A DNA stretch of 64,000 nt, taken from assembly GCA_963781595.1 (NCBI GenBank), contig CAWAGG010000001.1:868001-932000 (forward strand). The letters run 5' to 3'. The number at the start of each line of letters is the position of its first letter. Within the stretch, counting starts at the first letter, position 1. A program made the position numbers and the translations under genes. This document shows positions 34,511 through 42,457 of this stretch, piece by piece. The DNA comes from JBEDUK01 sp963781595. GTDB taxonomy: Bacteria > Actinomycetota > UBA4738. The notes below the pieces were generated by a model. It did no database searches, was not told where the DNA came from, and saw only the letters and a list, made by a program, of their open reading frames with translations.

Positions 34511-35269
34511 TCAGATCCGGCGCGCCTCGATGTTCAACCGGACGTAGTCGATGACCGGCGCGGGCAACGCCCGGGCGACGTCGCGCGCGAACCGGGTCTG
34601 TTCGTCCTTGGACAAGCCGGCGACCTGATCGCGGAGGCAGATCGTCCGCAGGTACGCCTCGAGCGGCGCGCCGGGCTCCAACGGAGTGGGTTCGTCCTGC
34701 AGCCAGACCCGGACCTCGTCGAAGCCCGCCGCGCGGAGCCGCGCCTCGGTCTCGGCGGGCGTGGCGAAGTTCGTCGAACCCGCCCAATGCCCCGCCACGC
34801 GTTCGACGGCCGACCGTACCGAAGCGATGTTGTCGACGCCGCCGCACTGCGCCGCCAACTCGGCGCCCGGCCGCATCGCTTTCGCGAGGTTCTCGAACAG
34901 ACGGCGGTGGTCGGCGATCCAGTGGAACGTGGCGGTCGACATCACCGCGTCGACGGGCTCGTCCAGCGGGAGCGGTTCGAGCAGATCGCCCAGGGCGAAC
35001 GTCACCCGGTCGTCGCCGGAGAGGCGCTCGCGAGCCAGCTCGAGCATCGCGGGCGAGGCGTCGAGCGCGACCACGCTCCCGCGCGGGAGCCGCGCGAGCA
35101 GGAGCTCCGTCACGCGGCCCGTCCCGCACCCGGCGTCGAGCACGGTCTCGTCGCCGCGCAGGGTCAGGCGTTCGACCACACCCAGGCCCCATCGCGTCAT
35201 CGGCACGGCGATCCGGTCGTACGTGGCGGCGTCCCAGTCGCCGAGGGCCGTGGTTGGTTCCTCACCCAT
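34511..35269 (-). CDS. Class I SAM-dependent methyltransferase (trans-aconitate methyltransferase-like)
   Basis: A 252-residue methyltransferase. Motif I is TVLDAGCGTGRVTELLLARL, with VVALDASPAMLELARERL, ALGDLLEPLP, and the STATFHWIADHRRLFENLAK segment typical of the trans-aconitate 2-methyltransferase group. ATG 35269 is chosen because the longer open frame upstream runs through the divergent membrane-protein gene. The substrate is unknown and neighbours give no clue. Confidence 0.88.
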   Translation of the reverse strand: MGEEPTTALGDWDAATYDRIAVPMTRWGLGVVERLTLRGDETVLDAGCGTGRVTELLLARLPRGSVVALDASPAMLELARERLSGDDRVTFALGDLLEPLPLDEPVDAVMSTATFHWIADHRRLFENLAKAMRPGAELAAQCGGVDNIASVRSAVERVAGHWAGSTNFATPAETEARLRAAGFDEVRVWLQDEPTPLEPGAPLEAYLRTICLRDQVAGLSKDEQTRFARDVARALPAPVIDYVRLNIEARRI

Positions 35270-35305
35270 CGACGGCCATGCTAGTGCGGTCGGACGCGAC
35301 GACGA

Positions 35306-35695
35306 GTGGACGGGGTAGGCACGGTGCTGGTTCGGATCCTGATGCGGTGGGCGATCATCGCCGTGGCGTTCGTCGTCGCCGTCAACCTCCTCACGGATAT
35401 CGAGATCACCGGCGGGTTCTGGAGCTACGTGTGGGTCGCCGCCCTGTTCGGCCTGGTGAACGCGTTCATCGGGACGTTCCTGCGGATCCTGACCTTCCCC
35501 ATCACGCTCCTGACGCTGGGGATCTCCGCGCTGTTCGTGAACACGGCGCTCCTCGCCCTGACCGCGAGCCTCTCTGAGAACCTGACGATCCACGGGTTCT
35601 GGGCGGCGTTCTGGGCGGCCCTGATCATCACGCTGGTCTCGATGATCCTGAACCGGCTCCTGGTCGAACCTCGCCGCAAGCAGCGGCGCCGGTAG
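35306..35695 (+). CDS. Phage-holin-4 family (PF04020-like) small membrane protein
   Basis: A 129-residue protein with four hydrophobic helices: WAIIAVAFVVAVNLL, FWSYVWVAALFGLVNAFIG, ILTFPITLLTLGISALFVNT and FWAAFWAALIITLVSMILN, then a basic tail. The LFGLVNAFIGTFLRILTFPITLLTLG block is characteristic of the 'phage holin family 4' membrane proteins that are common in chromosomes outside prophages; function is not established. GTG 35306 is used; GTG 35324 is an alternative. No phage genes are nearby. Confidence 0.85.
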   Translation: MDGVGTVLVRILMRWAIIAVAFVVAVNLLTDIEITGGFWSYVWVAALFGLVNAFIGTFLRILTFPITLLTLGISALFVNTALLALTASLSENLTIHGFWAAFWAALIITLVSMILNRLLVEPRRKQRRR

Positions 35696-35713
35696 GCGCG
35701 GTCGCGCGGGCCG

Positions 35714-36526
35714 TCAGTCGGAGAGACGGCCGGCGAACCCGAGGCGCCGGGACACGGCCGTCGCGGCGTCGGCCGTGATGCGGCCCACGCGCGGGAGGTC
35801 GATCGCCCGGATGCGGAACGCGGGCCCGGAGACCGACAGCGCGGCCGCGACCTGACCGTCCGCCTGCCGGACGGGCGCCGCGACCGCGTTCAACCCGTCC
35901 TCGAGCTCCTCCTGCGTCTGGGCGAACCCGCGGGTCCGAACCTGCGCGAGCTGCGCGCGCAGCGCGTCGGCGTCGACGATCGTCCTCGGCGTCTCGGGCG
36001 TGAGGGGGCGCGCCAGCAACCGGTCGCGCTCCGAAACGGATGCGTACGCGAGGAGCACCTTGCCTGCCGCGGTGCAGTGCAGCGGCGTCCGGCGCCCGAC
36101 CCAGCTGACGCTCACGATCGACCGCGCGCCCGTCGCCTGGTCGATGTAGATCACGTCGTCGCCGGACAGGACCCCCAGGTTGACGGTCTCACGGGTCACA
36201 TCGGCCAGATCCTCGAGCATCGGTCGTGCGGTCCGAACCAGATCCAGGCCGGCCATCGCCGCGCCGGCGAGCCGGATCAGGCCGAACCCCAGCCGATAGC
36301 GATCGGTGTCCGGGTCTCGTTCGATCAGGCCGCGGTCGGCGAGGGTCGCGGCCAGGCGCGACGCGGTCGCCTTGTGGACGCCGAGCCGCCGGCCGAGCTC
36401 GGAGACGCCAAGCTCCCCTGCGTCGGCGATCAGCTCGAGGGACCGCAGGGCGCGCGACACCGACTGCAGGCCGATCCGGTCGCCCCGGGCGCCCTGTGTC
36501 TCCCGGCCGGCCTGGTCGTTCGGCAT
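35714..36526 (-). CDS. IclR-family transcriptional regulator
   Basis: A 270-residue regulator. The N-terminal winged helix-turn-helix (SRALRSLELIADAGELGVSE, with recognition helix in LGVHKATASRLAATL) precedes the IclR effector domain, with VNLGVLSGDDVIYIDQATG, TPLHCTAAGKVLLAY and GFAQTQEELEDGLNAVAAPV. It is divergent from the MTHFR-like gene and the sox genes with 125 bases between starts, the classical layout for an IclR regulator of a catabolic operon. Effector could be a methylated amine, sarcosine or glycine, by context only. ATG 36526. Confidence 0.93.
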   Translation of the reverse strand: MPNDQAGRETQGARGDRIGLQSVSRALRSLELIADAGELGVSELGRRLGVHKATASRLAATLADRGLIERDPDTDRYRLGFGLIRLAGAAMAGLDLVRTARPMLEDLADVTRETVNLGVLSGDDVIYIDQATGARSIVSVSWVGRRTPLHCTAAGKVLLAYASVSERDRLLARPLTPETPRTIVDADALRAQLAQVRTRGFAQTQEELEDGLNAVAAPVRQADGQVAAALSVSGPAFRIRAIDLPRVGRITADAATAVSRRLGFAGRLSD

Positions 36527-36527
36527 G

Positions 36528-36598
36528 GCGCAACGATATCGCGCTATGTGCAACGCACGGGGGGCCAGCACGGCGCGCATCGTGCGAGCTGGTTGCAT
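36528..36598. promoter_or_regulatory. Candidate IclR operator cluster in the iclR / MTHFR-sox divergent promoter
   Basis: Three related half-sites lie between the divergent starts: GCGCAACG (36528-36535), GTGCAACG (36548-36555, exactly 20 bases later, two helical turns) and the inverted GTTGCAT (36592-36598). Related GTTGC/GCAAC pairs recur upstream of the corrinoid operon at 52442-52478. Position and spacing fit binding by the adjacent IclR regulator; this is inference. Confidence 0.45.
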
Positions 36599-36651
36599 GG
36601 TGCGCATCGAACGGCTCGACACCGATGGCCGGGGCGCGACAGCCTCGCACC

Positions 36652-37212
36652 GTGAACGCGACCGAGCGGGCGGCGATCGTGGCCGCGCCCCGCCGGCCGC
36701 GGTTCGAGGTGATCCCGCTCGCCGGCATCGAGGACGCCGTCGTCGAGAGCGTCCCAACGGACGCCACGGTGACCGTGACCGTGTCTCCGGTCAAAGGGAT
36801 CGACCAGACCCTCGACGTCGCGGCGGCGCTGCGTGCCGCGGGCTACCGTGCGGTCCCGCATCTCGCCGCGCGGCTCGTCGCGGACGGAGGCCATCTCGAC
36901 CGCGTGCGGCGTCGCGGGGTCGAACTGCCGATCCTGGTCGGGATGCCGGGCCCGGTAGACGTGCAGCGGTTGATGAGGGTCATGATGAAGATCGGTGGCG
37001 CGGAGGCGGCTCGGTTCGTGGGCCGTCACCGCGGCCTGGCGGTTCGGCTCGGGACGCCCGGCTCCTACCGGCCGGAACGGCTGCTGGCCGGTCTCGCGCC
37101 GGCGCTGGGCGATCCGGCGCGCCGCGTCCACGGCCTGCACCTGTTCACGTTCAACGAGCTGGCGACGACCGAACGGTGGCGGCACGAGATGCTGGAGCGG
37201 TTCGAACGATGA
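36652..37212 (+). CDS. Methylenetetrahydrofolate reductase-like protein, internally shortened
   Basis: A 186-residue protein matching both ends of the ~280-residue MTHFR-like proteins that accompany tetrahydrofolate-dependent demethylation genes. The N-terminal part (RFEVIPLAGIEDAV, TVTVSPVKGIDQTLDVA, YRAVPHLAARLVADGGHLD) is followed directly by what is normally the last third (RRRGVELPILVGMPGPVD, HGLHLFTFNELATTERW). From memory of the family, roughly 75-80 residues of the barrel are missing at the HLD/RVRRRG junction, in frame. It may be inactive, structurally altered, or reflect an assembly deletion. GTG 36652 is used; an in-frame ATG at 36625 is possible. It stands 10 bases before soxB, so it belongs to the sox transcript. 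Confidence 0.7.
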   Translation: MNATERAAIVAAPRRPRFEVIPLAGIEDAVVESVPTDATVTVTVSPVKGIDQTLDVAAALRAAGYRAVPHLAARLVADGGHLDRVRRRGVELPILVGMPGPVDVQRLMRVMMKIGGAEAARFVGRHRGLAVRLGTPGSYRPERLLAGLAPALGDPARRVHGLHLFTFNELATTERWRHEMLERFER

Positions 37213-37222
37213 AGGTGGGCAG

Positions 37223-38449
37223 ATGAGCGTGGCGACGATGAACAACGGCCCATCGCGCTATTGGCGCTCAGCCGAGCCGAAGCGACGCGCCTACGAGGTC
37301 GTGATCGTCGGCGGAGGCGGCCACGGCCTCGCGACCGCGTACTACCTGGCGAAGGACCACGGCATCATCGACGTCTGCGTCGTCGAGAAGGGCTGGCTCG
37401 GCGGCGGGAACACCGCGCGGAACACGACGATCATCCGTTCGAACTACCTCTGGGACGGATCCGCGGCGATCTACGAGCACTCGCTGAAGCTCTGGGAGGG
37501 GCTCGAGGAGGACCTGGGGTTCGACCTGCAGTTCTCGCAGCGCGGTGTGTTGAACCTCGCGCACGACGTGGGCGACGTGCGAGGGAGCCTGCGGCGCGTG
37601 AACGCGAACGCGCTGAACGGCGTCGACGCGGAGTGGCTCGACGCGGCACAGGTCGCCGAGTTCGCACCCGTCGTGAACGTCTCGCCGGACGTCCGGTACC
37701 CGGTGCTCGGCGCGACGCTGCAGCGCCGCGGGGGGGTCGCGCGACACGACAAGGTCGCATGGGGCTTCGCGACCGCCGCCGACCGGCTGGGCGTCGACAT
37801 CGTCGAACACGCCGAGGTGACCGGGTTCCTCCGCGACGCCCGTGGCGCGGTCCAGGGCGTATCGACGACCCGCGGCGAGGTCCGAGGCTCGAAGGTCGCG
37901 CTGGTCGCTGCCGGGCATACCTCCGTGCTGACTTCGATGCTCGGCCTTCGGCTGCCGCTGCGATCGCATCCGCTCCAGGCGCTGGTCTCGGTCCTGCTGG
38001 AGCCCGTCCTGGACTGCGTCGTGATGTCGAACGCCGTTCACGTCTACGTCTCGCAGGCGGACAAGGGCGAGCTGGTGATGGGGGCCGGCATCGATGCATA
38101 CAACGCGTATACGCAGCGGGGGTCGTTCGACGTGATCGAACGCCAGATGGCCGCCGCGATCGAGCTGTTCCCGATCTTCGCGCACGCGAAGCTCCTGCGG
38201 ACGTGGGGCGGCATCGTCGACGTGTGCCCGGACGCGTCGCCGATCATCGGCCCGACGCCGGTCCCAGGCTTGTTCCTGAACTGCGGCTGGGGCACGGGCG
38301 GGTTCAAAGCCACGCCCGGGTCCGGGTGGGTGTTCGCCGACACGATCGCGAACGACCGGCCGCATCCGCTCGCGGAGCCGTTCGCGCTGGAGCGGTTCAC
38401 GACCGGCGCGCTGATCGACGAACACGGCGCCGCCGGGGTTGCGCACTGA
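37223..38449 (+). CDS. soxB: Sarcosine oxidase beta subunit
   Basis: A 408-residue flavoprotein of the DAO family, the catalytic subunit of heterotetrameric sarcosine oxidase, oxidising sarcosine to glycine while passing the methyl group as formaldehyde or to tetrahydrofolate. The dinucleotide-binding start is YEVVIVGGGGHGLATAYYLA; also WLGGGNTARNTTIIRSNYLW, PLQALVSVLLEP and the C-terminal FLNCGWGTGGFKATPGSG typical of SoxB. ATG 37223 follows AAGGTGGG. An oppositely oriented methyltransferase gene separates it from the other three subunits. Confidence 0.94.
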   Translation: MSVATMNNGPSRYWRSAEPKRRAYEVVIVGGGGHGLATAYYLAKDHGIIDVCVVEKGWLGGGNTARNTTIIRSNYLWDGSAAIYEHSLKLWEGLEEDLGFDLQFSQRGVLNLAHDVGDVRGSLRRVNANALNGVDAEWLDAAQVAEFAPVVNVSPDVRYPVLGATLQRRGGVARHDKVAWGFATAADRLGVDIVEHAEVTGFLRDARGAVQGVSTTRGEVRGSKVALVAAGHTSVLTSMLGLRLPLRSHPLQALVSVLLEPVLDCVVMSNAVHVYVSQADKGELVMGAGIDAYNAYTQRGSFDVIERQMAAAIELFPIFAHAKLLRTWGGIVDVCPDASPIIGPTPVPGLFLNCGWGTGGFKATPGSGWVFADTIANDRPHPLAEPFALERFTTGALIDEHGAAGVAH

Positions 38450-38451
38450 TG

Positions 38452-39081
38452 CTATCGGCCGCCGCGCTCCTGCCCGTCGATCCACGCCACGCGGGTGAAC
38501 CGAACGCCGTGCGAGTCTTGCGCCTCGGCCTCGCCCGCGACGGTATAGCCCCACTCCCGCAGGGGCTCGGCCACGGGTTCGACCGTCTCGATCCCCGCCG
38601 ATGCCCTGCCGTAGGTGCACACGATCAACCGGCCGTCCGGCGCGGCCACGCGACGCAACAGGTGGTCGACCAGCGCCGGACGATCGTCCGGAGCGGCGTA
38701 CTCCAGTTCGGTCCGGACGAAGTCGAACCATCGTACCGGTGCCGCGTGCGGCGTCCACGTGCGCGCGTCGCCGACGCGGATCCGGTCCGCCCACGCCGGC
38801 AGCCGCCCGCGGGCGAGTTCCACCAGTCGCTCCGAGGCGTCCAGTCCGTACGGCTCGATCGCGGAGCCGCGCTCGGCCGCCCAGGTCCGCACCGACTCCA
38901 TCAGCAGGCCGTTCGCGCAGCCGACGTCCAGGAAGGTTCCATCGCGGTCGATCGCCTCGGCGATCACCCGGCGCGCGCGCTCCCACCTGGCCGCGTCGCC
39001 GCGGAAGCCCGACCCGGCTCGGACGTCGTCGGTCGCGAGGTACCGGTCCTCCAGCCCGTCCCACGGTTCGCCGGTCGGCAT
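38452..39081 (-). CDS. Class I SAM-dependent methyltransferase inserted antisense in the sox cluster
   Basis: A 209-residue methyltransferase-like protein: motif I TFLDVGCANGLLMESVRTWA, then YGLDASERLVELARGRLP and RIRVGDARTW. The C-terminal half (FVRTELEYAAPDDRPALVDH, RLIVCTYGRA) fits a family of uncharacterised actinobacterial methyltransferases. It converges on soxB with 2 bases between stops and starts 26 bases from soxD in the opposite direction, so it splits the sox gene set. Role unknown. Confidence 0.82.
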   Translation of the reverse strand: MPTGEPWDGLEDRYLATDDVRAGSGFRGDAARWERARRVIAEAIDRDGTFLDVGCANGLLMESVRTWAAERGSAIEPYGLDASERLVELARGRLPAWADRIRVGDARTWTPHAAPVRWFDFVRTELEYAAPDDRPALVDHLLRRVAAPDGRLIVCTYGRASAGIETVEPVAEPLREWGYTVAGEAEAQDSHGVRFTRVAWIDGQERGGR

Positions 39082-39107
39082 CGCGTACGAAGTATGGGTC
39101 CCGCGCG

Positions 39108-39362
39108 ATGCTGCTGATCCCGTGCCCGTGGTGCGGGCCGCGCGACGAGGTGGAGTTCCGCTACGGCGGCCAGGCCGGGCTCGCCTACCCCGCTGACCCC
39201 GACACCCTCTCCGACGAGGAGTGGGCCGACTTCCTGTTCATGCGAGACAACCCGAAGGGCTGGTGGACCGAACGCTGGTATCACGTCCACGGCTGCCGCC
39301 GGTGGTTCGACCTCGAGCGGAACACCGCGACGAACGAGACCCGGCGAGGGCCGGAGCCGTGA
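39108..39362 (+). CDS. soxD: Sarcosine oxidase delta subunit
   Basis: An 84-residue zinc-binding subunit of heterotetrameric sarcosine oxidase. It shows the expected ligands in IPCPWCGPRDEVEF and in YHVHGCRRWF, plus the family pattern LFMRDNPKGWWTERW. ATG 39108; its TGA overlaps the soxA GTG start (GTGA). The spacing to the divergent methyltransferase leaves 26 bases for any promoter. Confidence 0.95.
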   Translation: MLLIPCPWCGPRDEVEFRYGGQAGLAYPADPDTLSDEEWADFLFMRDNPKGWWTERWYHVHGCRRWFDLERNTATNETRRGPEP

Positions 39363-41920
39363 CGTCCCGACGGCTCCCGGATGGCGGTTCGTGGATCGAT
39401 CGCTCGCGGCCCCTGTCGTTCGTCGTCGACGGCGTCGGGTACGGCGGGTTCGAAGGCGACACGCTCGCCTCGGCCCTGCTGGCGAACGACGTGATGGGCG
39501 GCTTCGTCTCGCCGATCCTCGGCAGGCCCCGGGGCGTGATGACGGCAGGCCCCGAGGAGCCGAACGCGTTCGTCGAAGTCAGCGAACCCTGGTTCGACCT
39601 GATCGCGCCGGCGACGATGGTAAGCCTGGTTGACGGCCTGGTCGCGCGGAGCCTCCCGGGCGTCGGGCGGCTCCCCTCCACGCCCGTGCCGGTCGCGCCG
39701 CTCGAACACCGCCACGCCCACGTCGAGACGCTCGTGATCGGTGGCGGGGCCTCGGGTCTCGCAGCGGCCACGGGCGCGGCCCAACGCGGCGACCGCGTGA
39801 TGCTCGTCGACGAACACGGATACACGGAAGCGCCCGCGCCCAGAGACGTCACGATCGCGACGCACGCCACCGCGCTGGGCGTCTACGACGACGGATACGT
39901 GCTGGTCAGCGAGCGGCAGGGCCCGACCGAGCGGTTGTGGCACCTGCGAGCGCGCCGGGTGGTCCTGGCGACCGGTGCGCACGAACGGCCGATCGCCTTC
40001 GCCGGGAACGATCGCCCGGGGGTGCTGCTGGCGGGTTCGGCATCCGCGTACCTGCGACGGTTCGGCGTGCTGCCTGGCGAACGCGTGGCGATCTTCACGA
40101 CCAACGCCGGCGCGGACCCGCTCGCGGACGAGGTGCGTGCGGCCGGCGGCGAAGTGGTGACCTCCGTTGACGCCCGGCAAGGCGATGCGGTCGTCGCCAC
40201 GGACGGGGACCCGCGGATCACGGCCATCACGGACGCCGATGGCGCGTCGATCGCCTGCGACCTCCTCTGCGTCTCGGGTGGTTGGAACCCGTGCCTGCAG
40301 CTCTGGCGCATGATCGGCGGAACGCTCCGGTACGACCCGACGCGGGCGTGCTTCGTCCCGGACGAGGGGCCCTCGTGGCTGTCGGTCGTGGGATCCGCTG
40401 CGGGCGACGGGCTGCCGGACGCCGCTCCGCTCTGGTCCGTCGACGCCGGCGATCCGTCCGAACGGTTCGTCGACCTGCAGCGCGACCAGACGGTCGCAGA
40501 CGTGGCGGCCGCGCTCGACGCGGGCCTGCGCAGCGTCGAGCACGTCAAGCGCGCCACGTACATCGGGACGGCCGTCGATCAGGGCCGAACCTCGGGGGCG
40601 CTGACCGCGGAGATCGTGAACCGGATGCTGGGCGACGATCCCGGGGCGCAGGGCCCGACCGGGGCTCGGCCACCGTGGACGCCGGTCCCGTTCCAGGTGC
40701 TCGCCGGGCCCTACCGTGGCGCGCTGTTCGATCCCGAACGCGTCACCCCGATCCACCCGTGGCACGTCGCTCGCGGCGCACCGTTCGAGGACGTGGGCCA
40801 GTGGAAGCGGCCGTGGTTCTTCCCTGCGCACGAGGGCGAACCGATGGAGGACGCCGTGCTCCGCGAATGCGCGGCCGTGCGGACCGGCGTCGGGATGATG
40901 GACGCGTCGACGCTGGGCAAGATCGAGGTCGTCGGGCCGGACGCGCCTGCGTTCCTCGATCGGATGTACACGAACGCGATGTCGACGCTCGGGGTCGGAC
41001 GGATCCGCTACGGCCTGATGCTCGGGCTCGACGGGATGGTGTTCGACGACGGCGTCGCGATGCGCCTGGCCGACGACCGCTACCTCGTGACCACGACGAC
41101 CGGCGGCGCGGCGCGCGTGCTGGACCGGTTCGAGGAATGGCTGCAGACCGAATGGCCCGACCTGCGGGTCTTCTGCACGAGCGTCACCGAGCAGTGGGCC
41201 ACGATCGCGGTCGTCGGGCCGCGGACGCGCGACGTGATCGCCGCCGCGGGCACGGACGTGGACCTGGCGAACGACGCGTTCCCGTTCATGACGTGGCGCG
41301 ACGGCCAGGTTGCCGGGATCCCCGCGCGCCTGGCGCGGGTGAGCTTCTCAGGCGAACTGGCGATCGAGGTGAACGTCGCCGGGACCGACGGCCTCTCCGC
41401 GTGGGAGGCGCTCTTCGCCGCCGGCGAGGCGTTCGGCATCGCGCCGTACGGAACCGAGGCGATGCACGTGCTGCGCGCCGAGAAGGGGTTCGCGATCGTC
41501 GGGCAGGACACCGACGGGACCGTGACGCCGGACGACCTGGGCATGTCGTGGATCGTGAACATGACGAAGGGGGACTTCATCGGCCGGCGCTCGCTCCGGC
41601 GCGCGGATCTGACGCGGCCCGGGCGCAGGCAGCTGGTCGGGCTGCTGCCGACCGATGGCGGGGCGCTGATCCCCGAGGGCGCGCAGCTCGTGGCCGAGGA
41701 GCACGCGGACGCCCCGCCGCCGGTCCCGATGCTGGGTCACGTGACGTCGTCGTACCGGAGCCCGGCGCTGGGCCAGACGTTCGCGCTGGCGCTGCTCGTC
41801 GACGGTCGCTCGCGGCACGGGGACGTCGTGGTCGCGCGCGCCGCGGGCAGCGCTCCGATCCCCGCAACGGTGACCGCGCCGGTCTTCTACGATCCCGACG
41901 GAGCCCGGCGTGACGGTTGA
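39359..41920 (+). CDS. soxA: Sarcosine oxidase alpha subunit
   Basis: An 853-residue subunit. The N-terminal ferredoxin-like domain (DGVGYGGFEGDTLASALLAN) is followed by an NAD-binding flavoprotein domain (VETLVIGGGASGLAAATGAA and VVLATGAHERPIAF) and, from about residue 470, a GcvT-type folate-binding aminomethyltransferase domain (RTGVGMMDASTLGKIEVVGP, FSGELAIEVNV, RAEKGFAIVGQDTDGTVTPD). The folate domain takes the one-carbon unit as 5,10-methylene-tetrahydrofolate. The usual RSFKYHRPRG loop after the first domain reads SPILGRPRG here. GTG 39359 overlaps soxD, and the C-terminus overlaps soxG by 11 bases. Confidence 0.95.
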   Translation: MTSRRLPDGGSWIDRSRPLSFVVDGVGYGGFEGDTLASALLANDVMGGFVSPILGRPRGVMTAGPEEPNAFVEVSEPWFDLIAPATMVSLVDGLVARSLPGVGRLPSTPVPVAPLEHRHAHVETLVIGGGASGLAAATGAAQRGDRVMLVDEHGYTEAPAPRDVTIATHATALGVYDDGYVLVSERQGPTERLWHLRARRVVLATGAHERPIAFAGNDRPGVLLAGSASAYLRRFGVLPGERVAIFTTNAGADPLADEVRAAGGEVVTSVDARQGDAVVATDGDPRITAITDADGASIACDLLCVSGGWNPCLQLWRMIGGTLRYDPTRACFVPDEGPSWLSVVGSAAGDGLPDAAPLWSVDAGDPSERFVDLQRDQTVADVAAALDAGLRSVEHVKRATYIGTAVDQGRTSGALTAEIVNRMLGDDPGAQGPTGARPPWTPVPFQVLAGPYRGALFDPERVTPIHPWHVARGAPFEDVGQWKRPWFFPAHEGEPMEDAVLRECAAVRTGVGMMDASTLGKIEVVGPDAPAFLDRMYTNAMSTLGVGRIRYGLMLGLDGMVFDDGVAMRLADDRYLVTTTTGGAARVLDRFEEWLQTEWPDLRVFCTSVTEQWATIAVVGPRTRDVIAAAGTDVDLANDAFPFMTWRDGQVAGIPARLARVSFSGELAIEVNVAGTDGLSAWEALFAAGEAFGIAPYGTEAMHVLRAEKGFAIVGQDTDGTVTPDDLGMSWIVNMTKGDFIGRRSLRRADLTRPGRRQLVGLLPTDGGALIPEGAQLVAEEHADAPPPVPMLGHVTSSYRSPALGQTFALALLVDGRSRHGDVVVARAAGSAPIPATVTAPVFYDPDGARRDG

Positions 41921-42389
41921 GCGCGTGGAGGTCGAGCTCTCGCAGGTCGACCTGCGCGTGAAGCCCGACGATGCACGCGGCCTGATCGAACTGCCCTTCG
42001 AACCGAACACCTGGCGCGCGTTCGGTGCGGGCGGTCGCGAGGCGCTGTGGCTGGGTCCCGACGAGTGGCTCCTGGTCGGCCCCGCAGGTTCGCAGGCGGC
42101 GATCGTCGGCGACCTGGACGCGACGATGGACGGCGTGCACCGCTCGGTCGTCGACGTCAGCGCGAACCGCGGCGCGCGCGATCTGACCGGGGCGGAGCGG
42201 CACGACCTCCTCGGGCGGGGCTGCGGCCTCGACCTCCACCCGCGCTCGTGGCGCGCCGGTCTATGCGCGCAGACGCTGGTGGGGCGCGTGCCCGTGATCC
42301 TCCAAGAGCGCGATGACGCGACGCGGGTGTTCGTCCGGCCCTCGTTCCGCGCGTACCTGGTCGCGTGGCTGGACGCGGCCCGCGGCTGA
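41910..42389 (+). CDS. soxG: Sarcosine oxidase gamma subunit
   Basis: A 159-residue subunit related to the C-terminal part of GcvT. Diagnostic parts are LPFEPNTWRAFGAGGREALW, LGPDEWLLVGPAG, HRSVVDVSANRGARDLTG and CAQTLVGRVPVILQ. It completes the four-subunit oxidase. GTG 41910 lies inside soxA, so it is translated by coupling. Confidence 0.93.
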   Translation: MTVERVEVELSQVDLRVKPDDARGLIELPFEPNTWRAFGAGGREALWLGPDEWLLVGPAGSQAAIVGDLDATMDGVHRSVVDVSANRGARDLTGAERHDLLGRGCGLDLHPRSWRAGLCAQTLVGRVPVILQERDDATRVFVRPSFRAYLVAWLDAARG

Positions 42390-42457
42390 ACCCCGGCCGT
42401 CACCAGGCGGGTCCCGGTCGGCCAAGGAGCCACGCGGAAACCGGCTATCGTGCACGC

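Noticed and set aside
35306..35695. Prophage holin
   Set aside because: No phage genes surround it; this membrane family is frequent in bacterial chromosomes and named after a distant similarity only.
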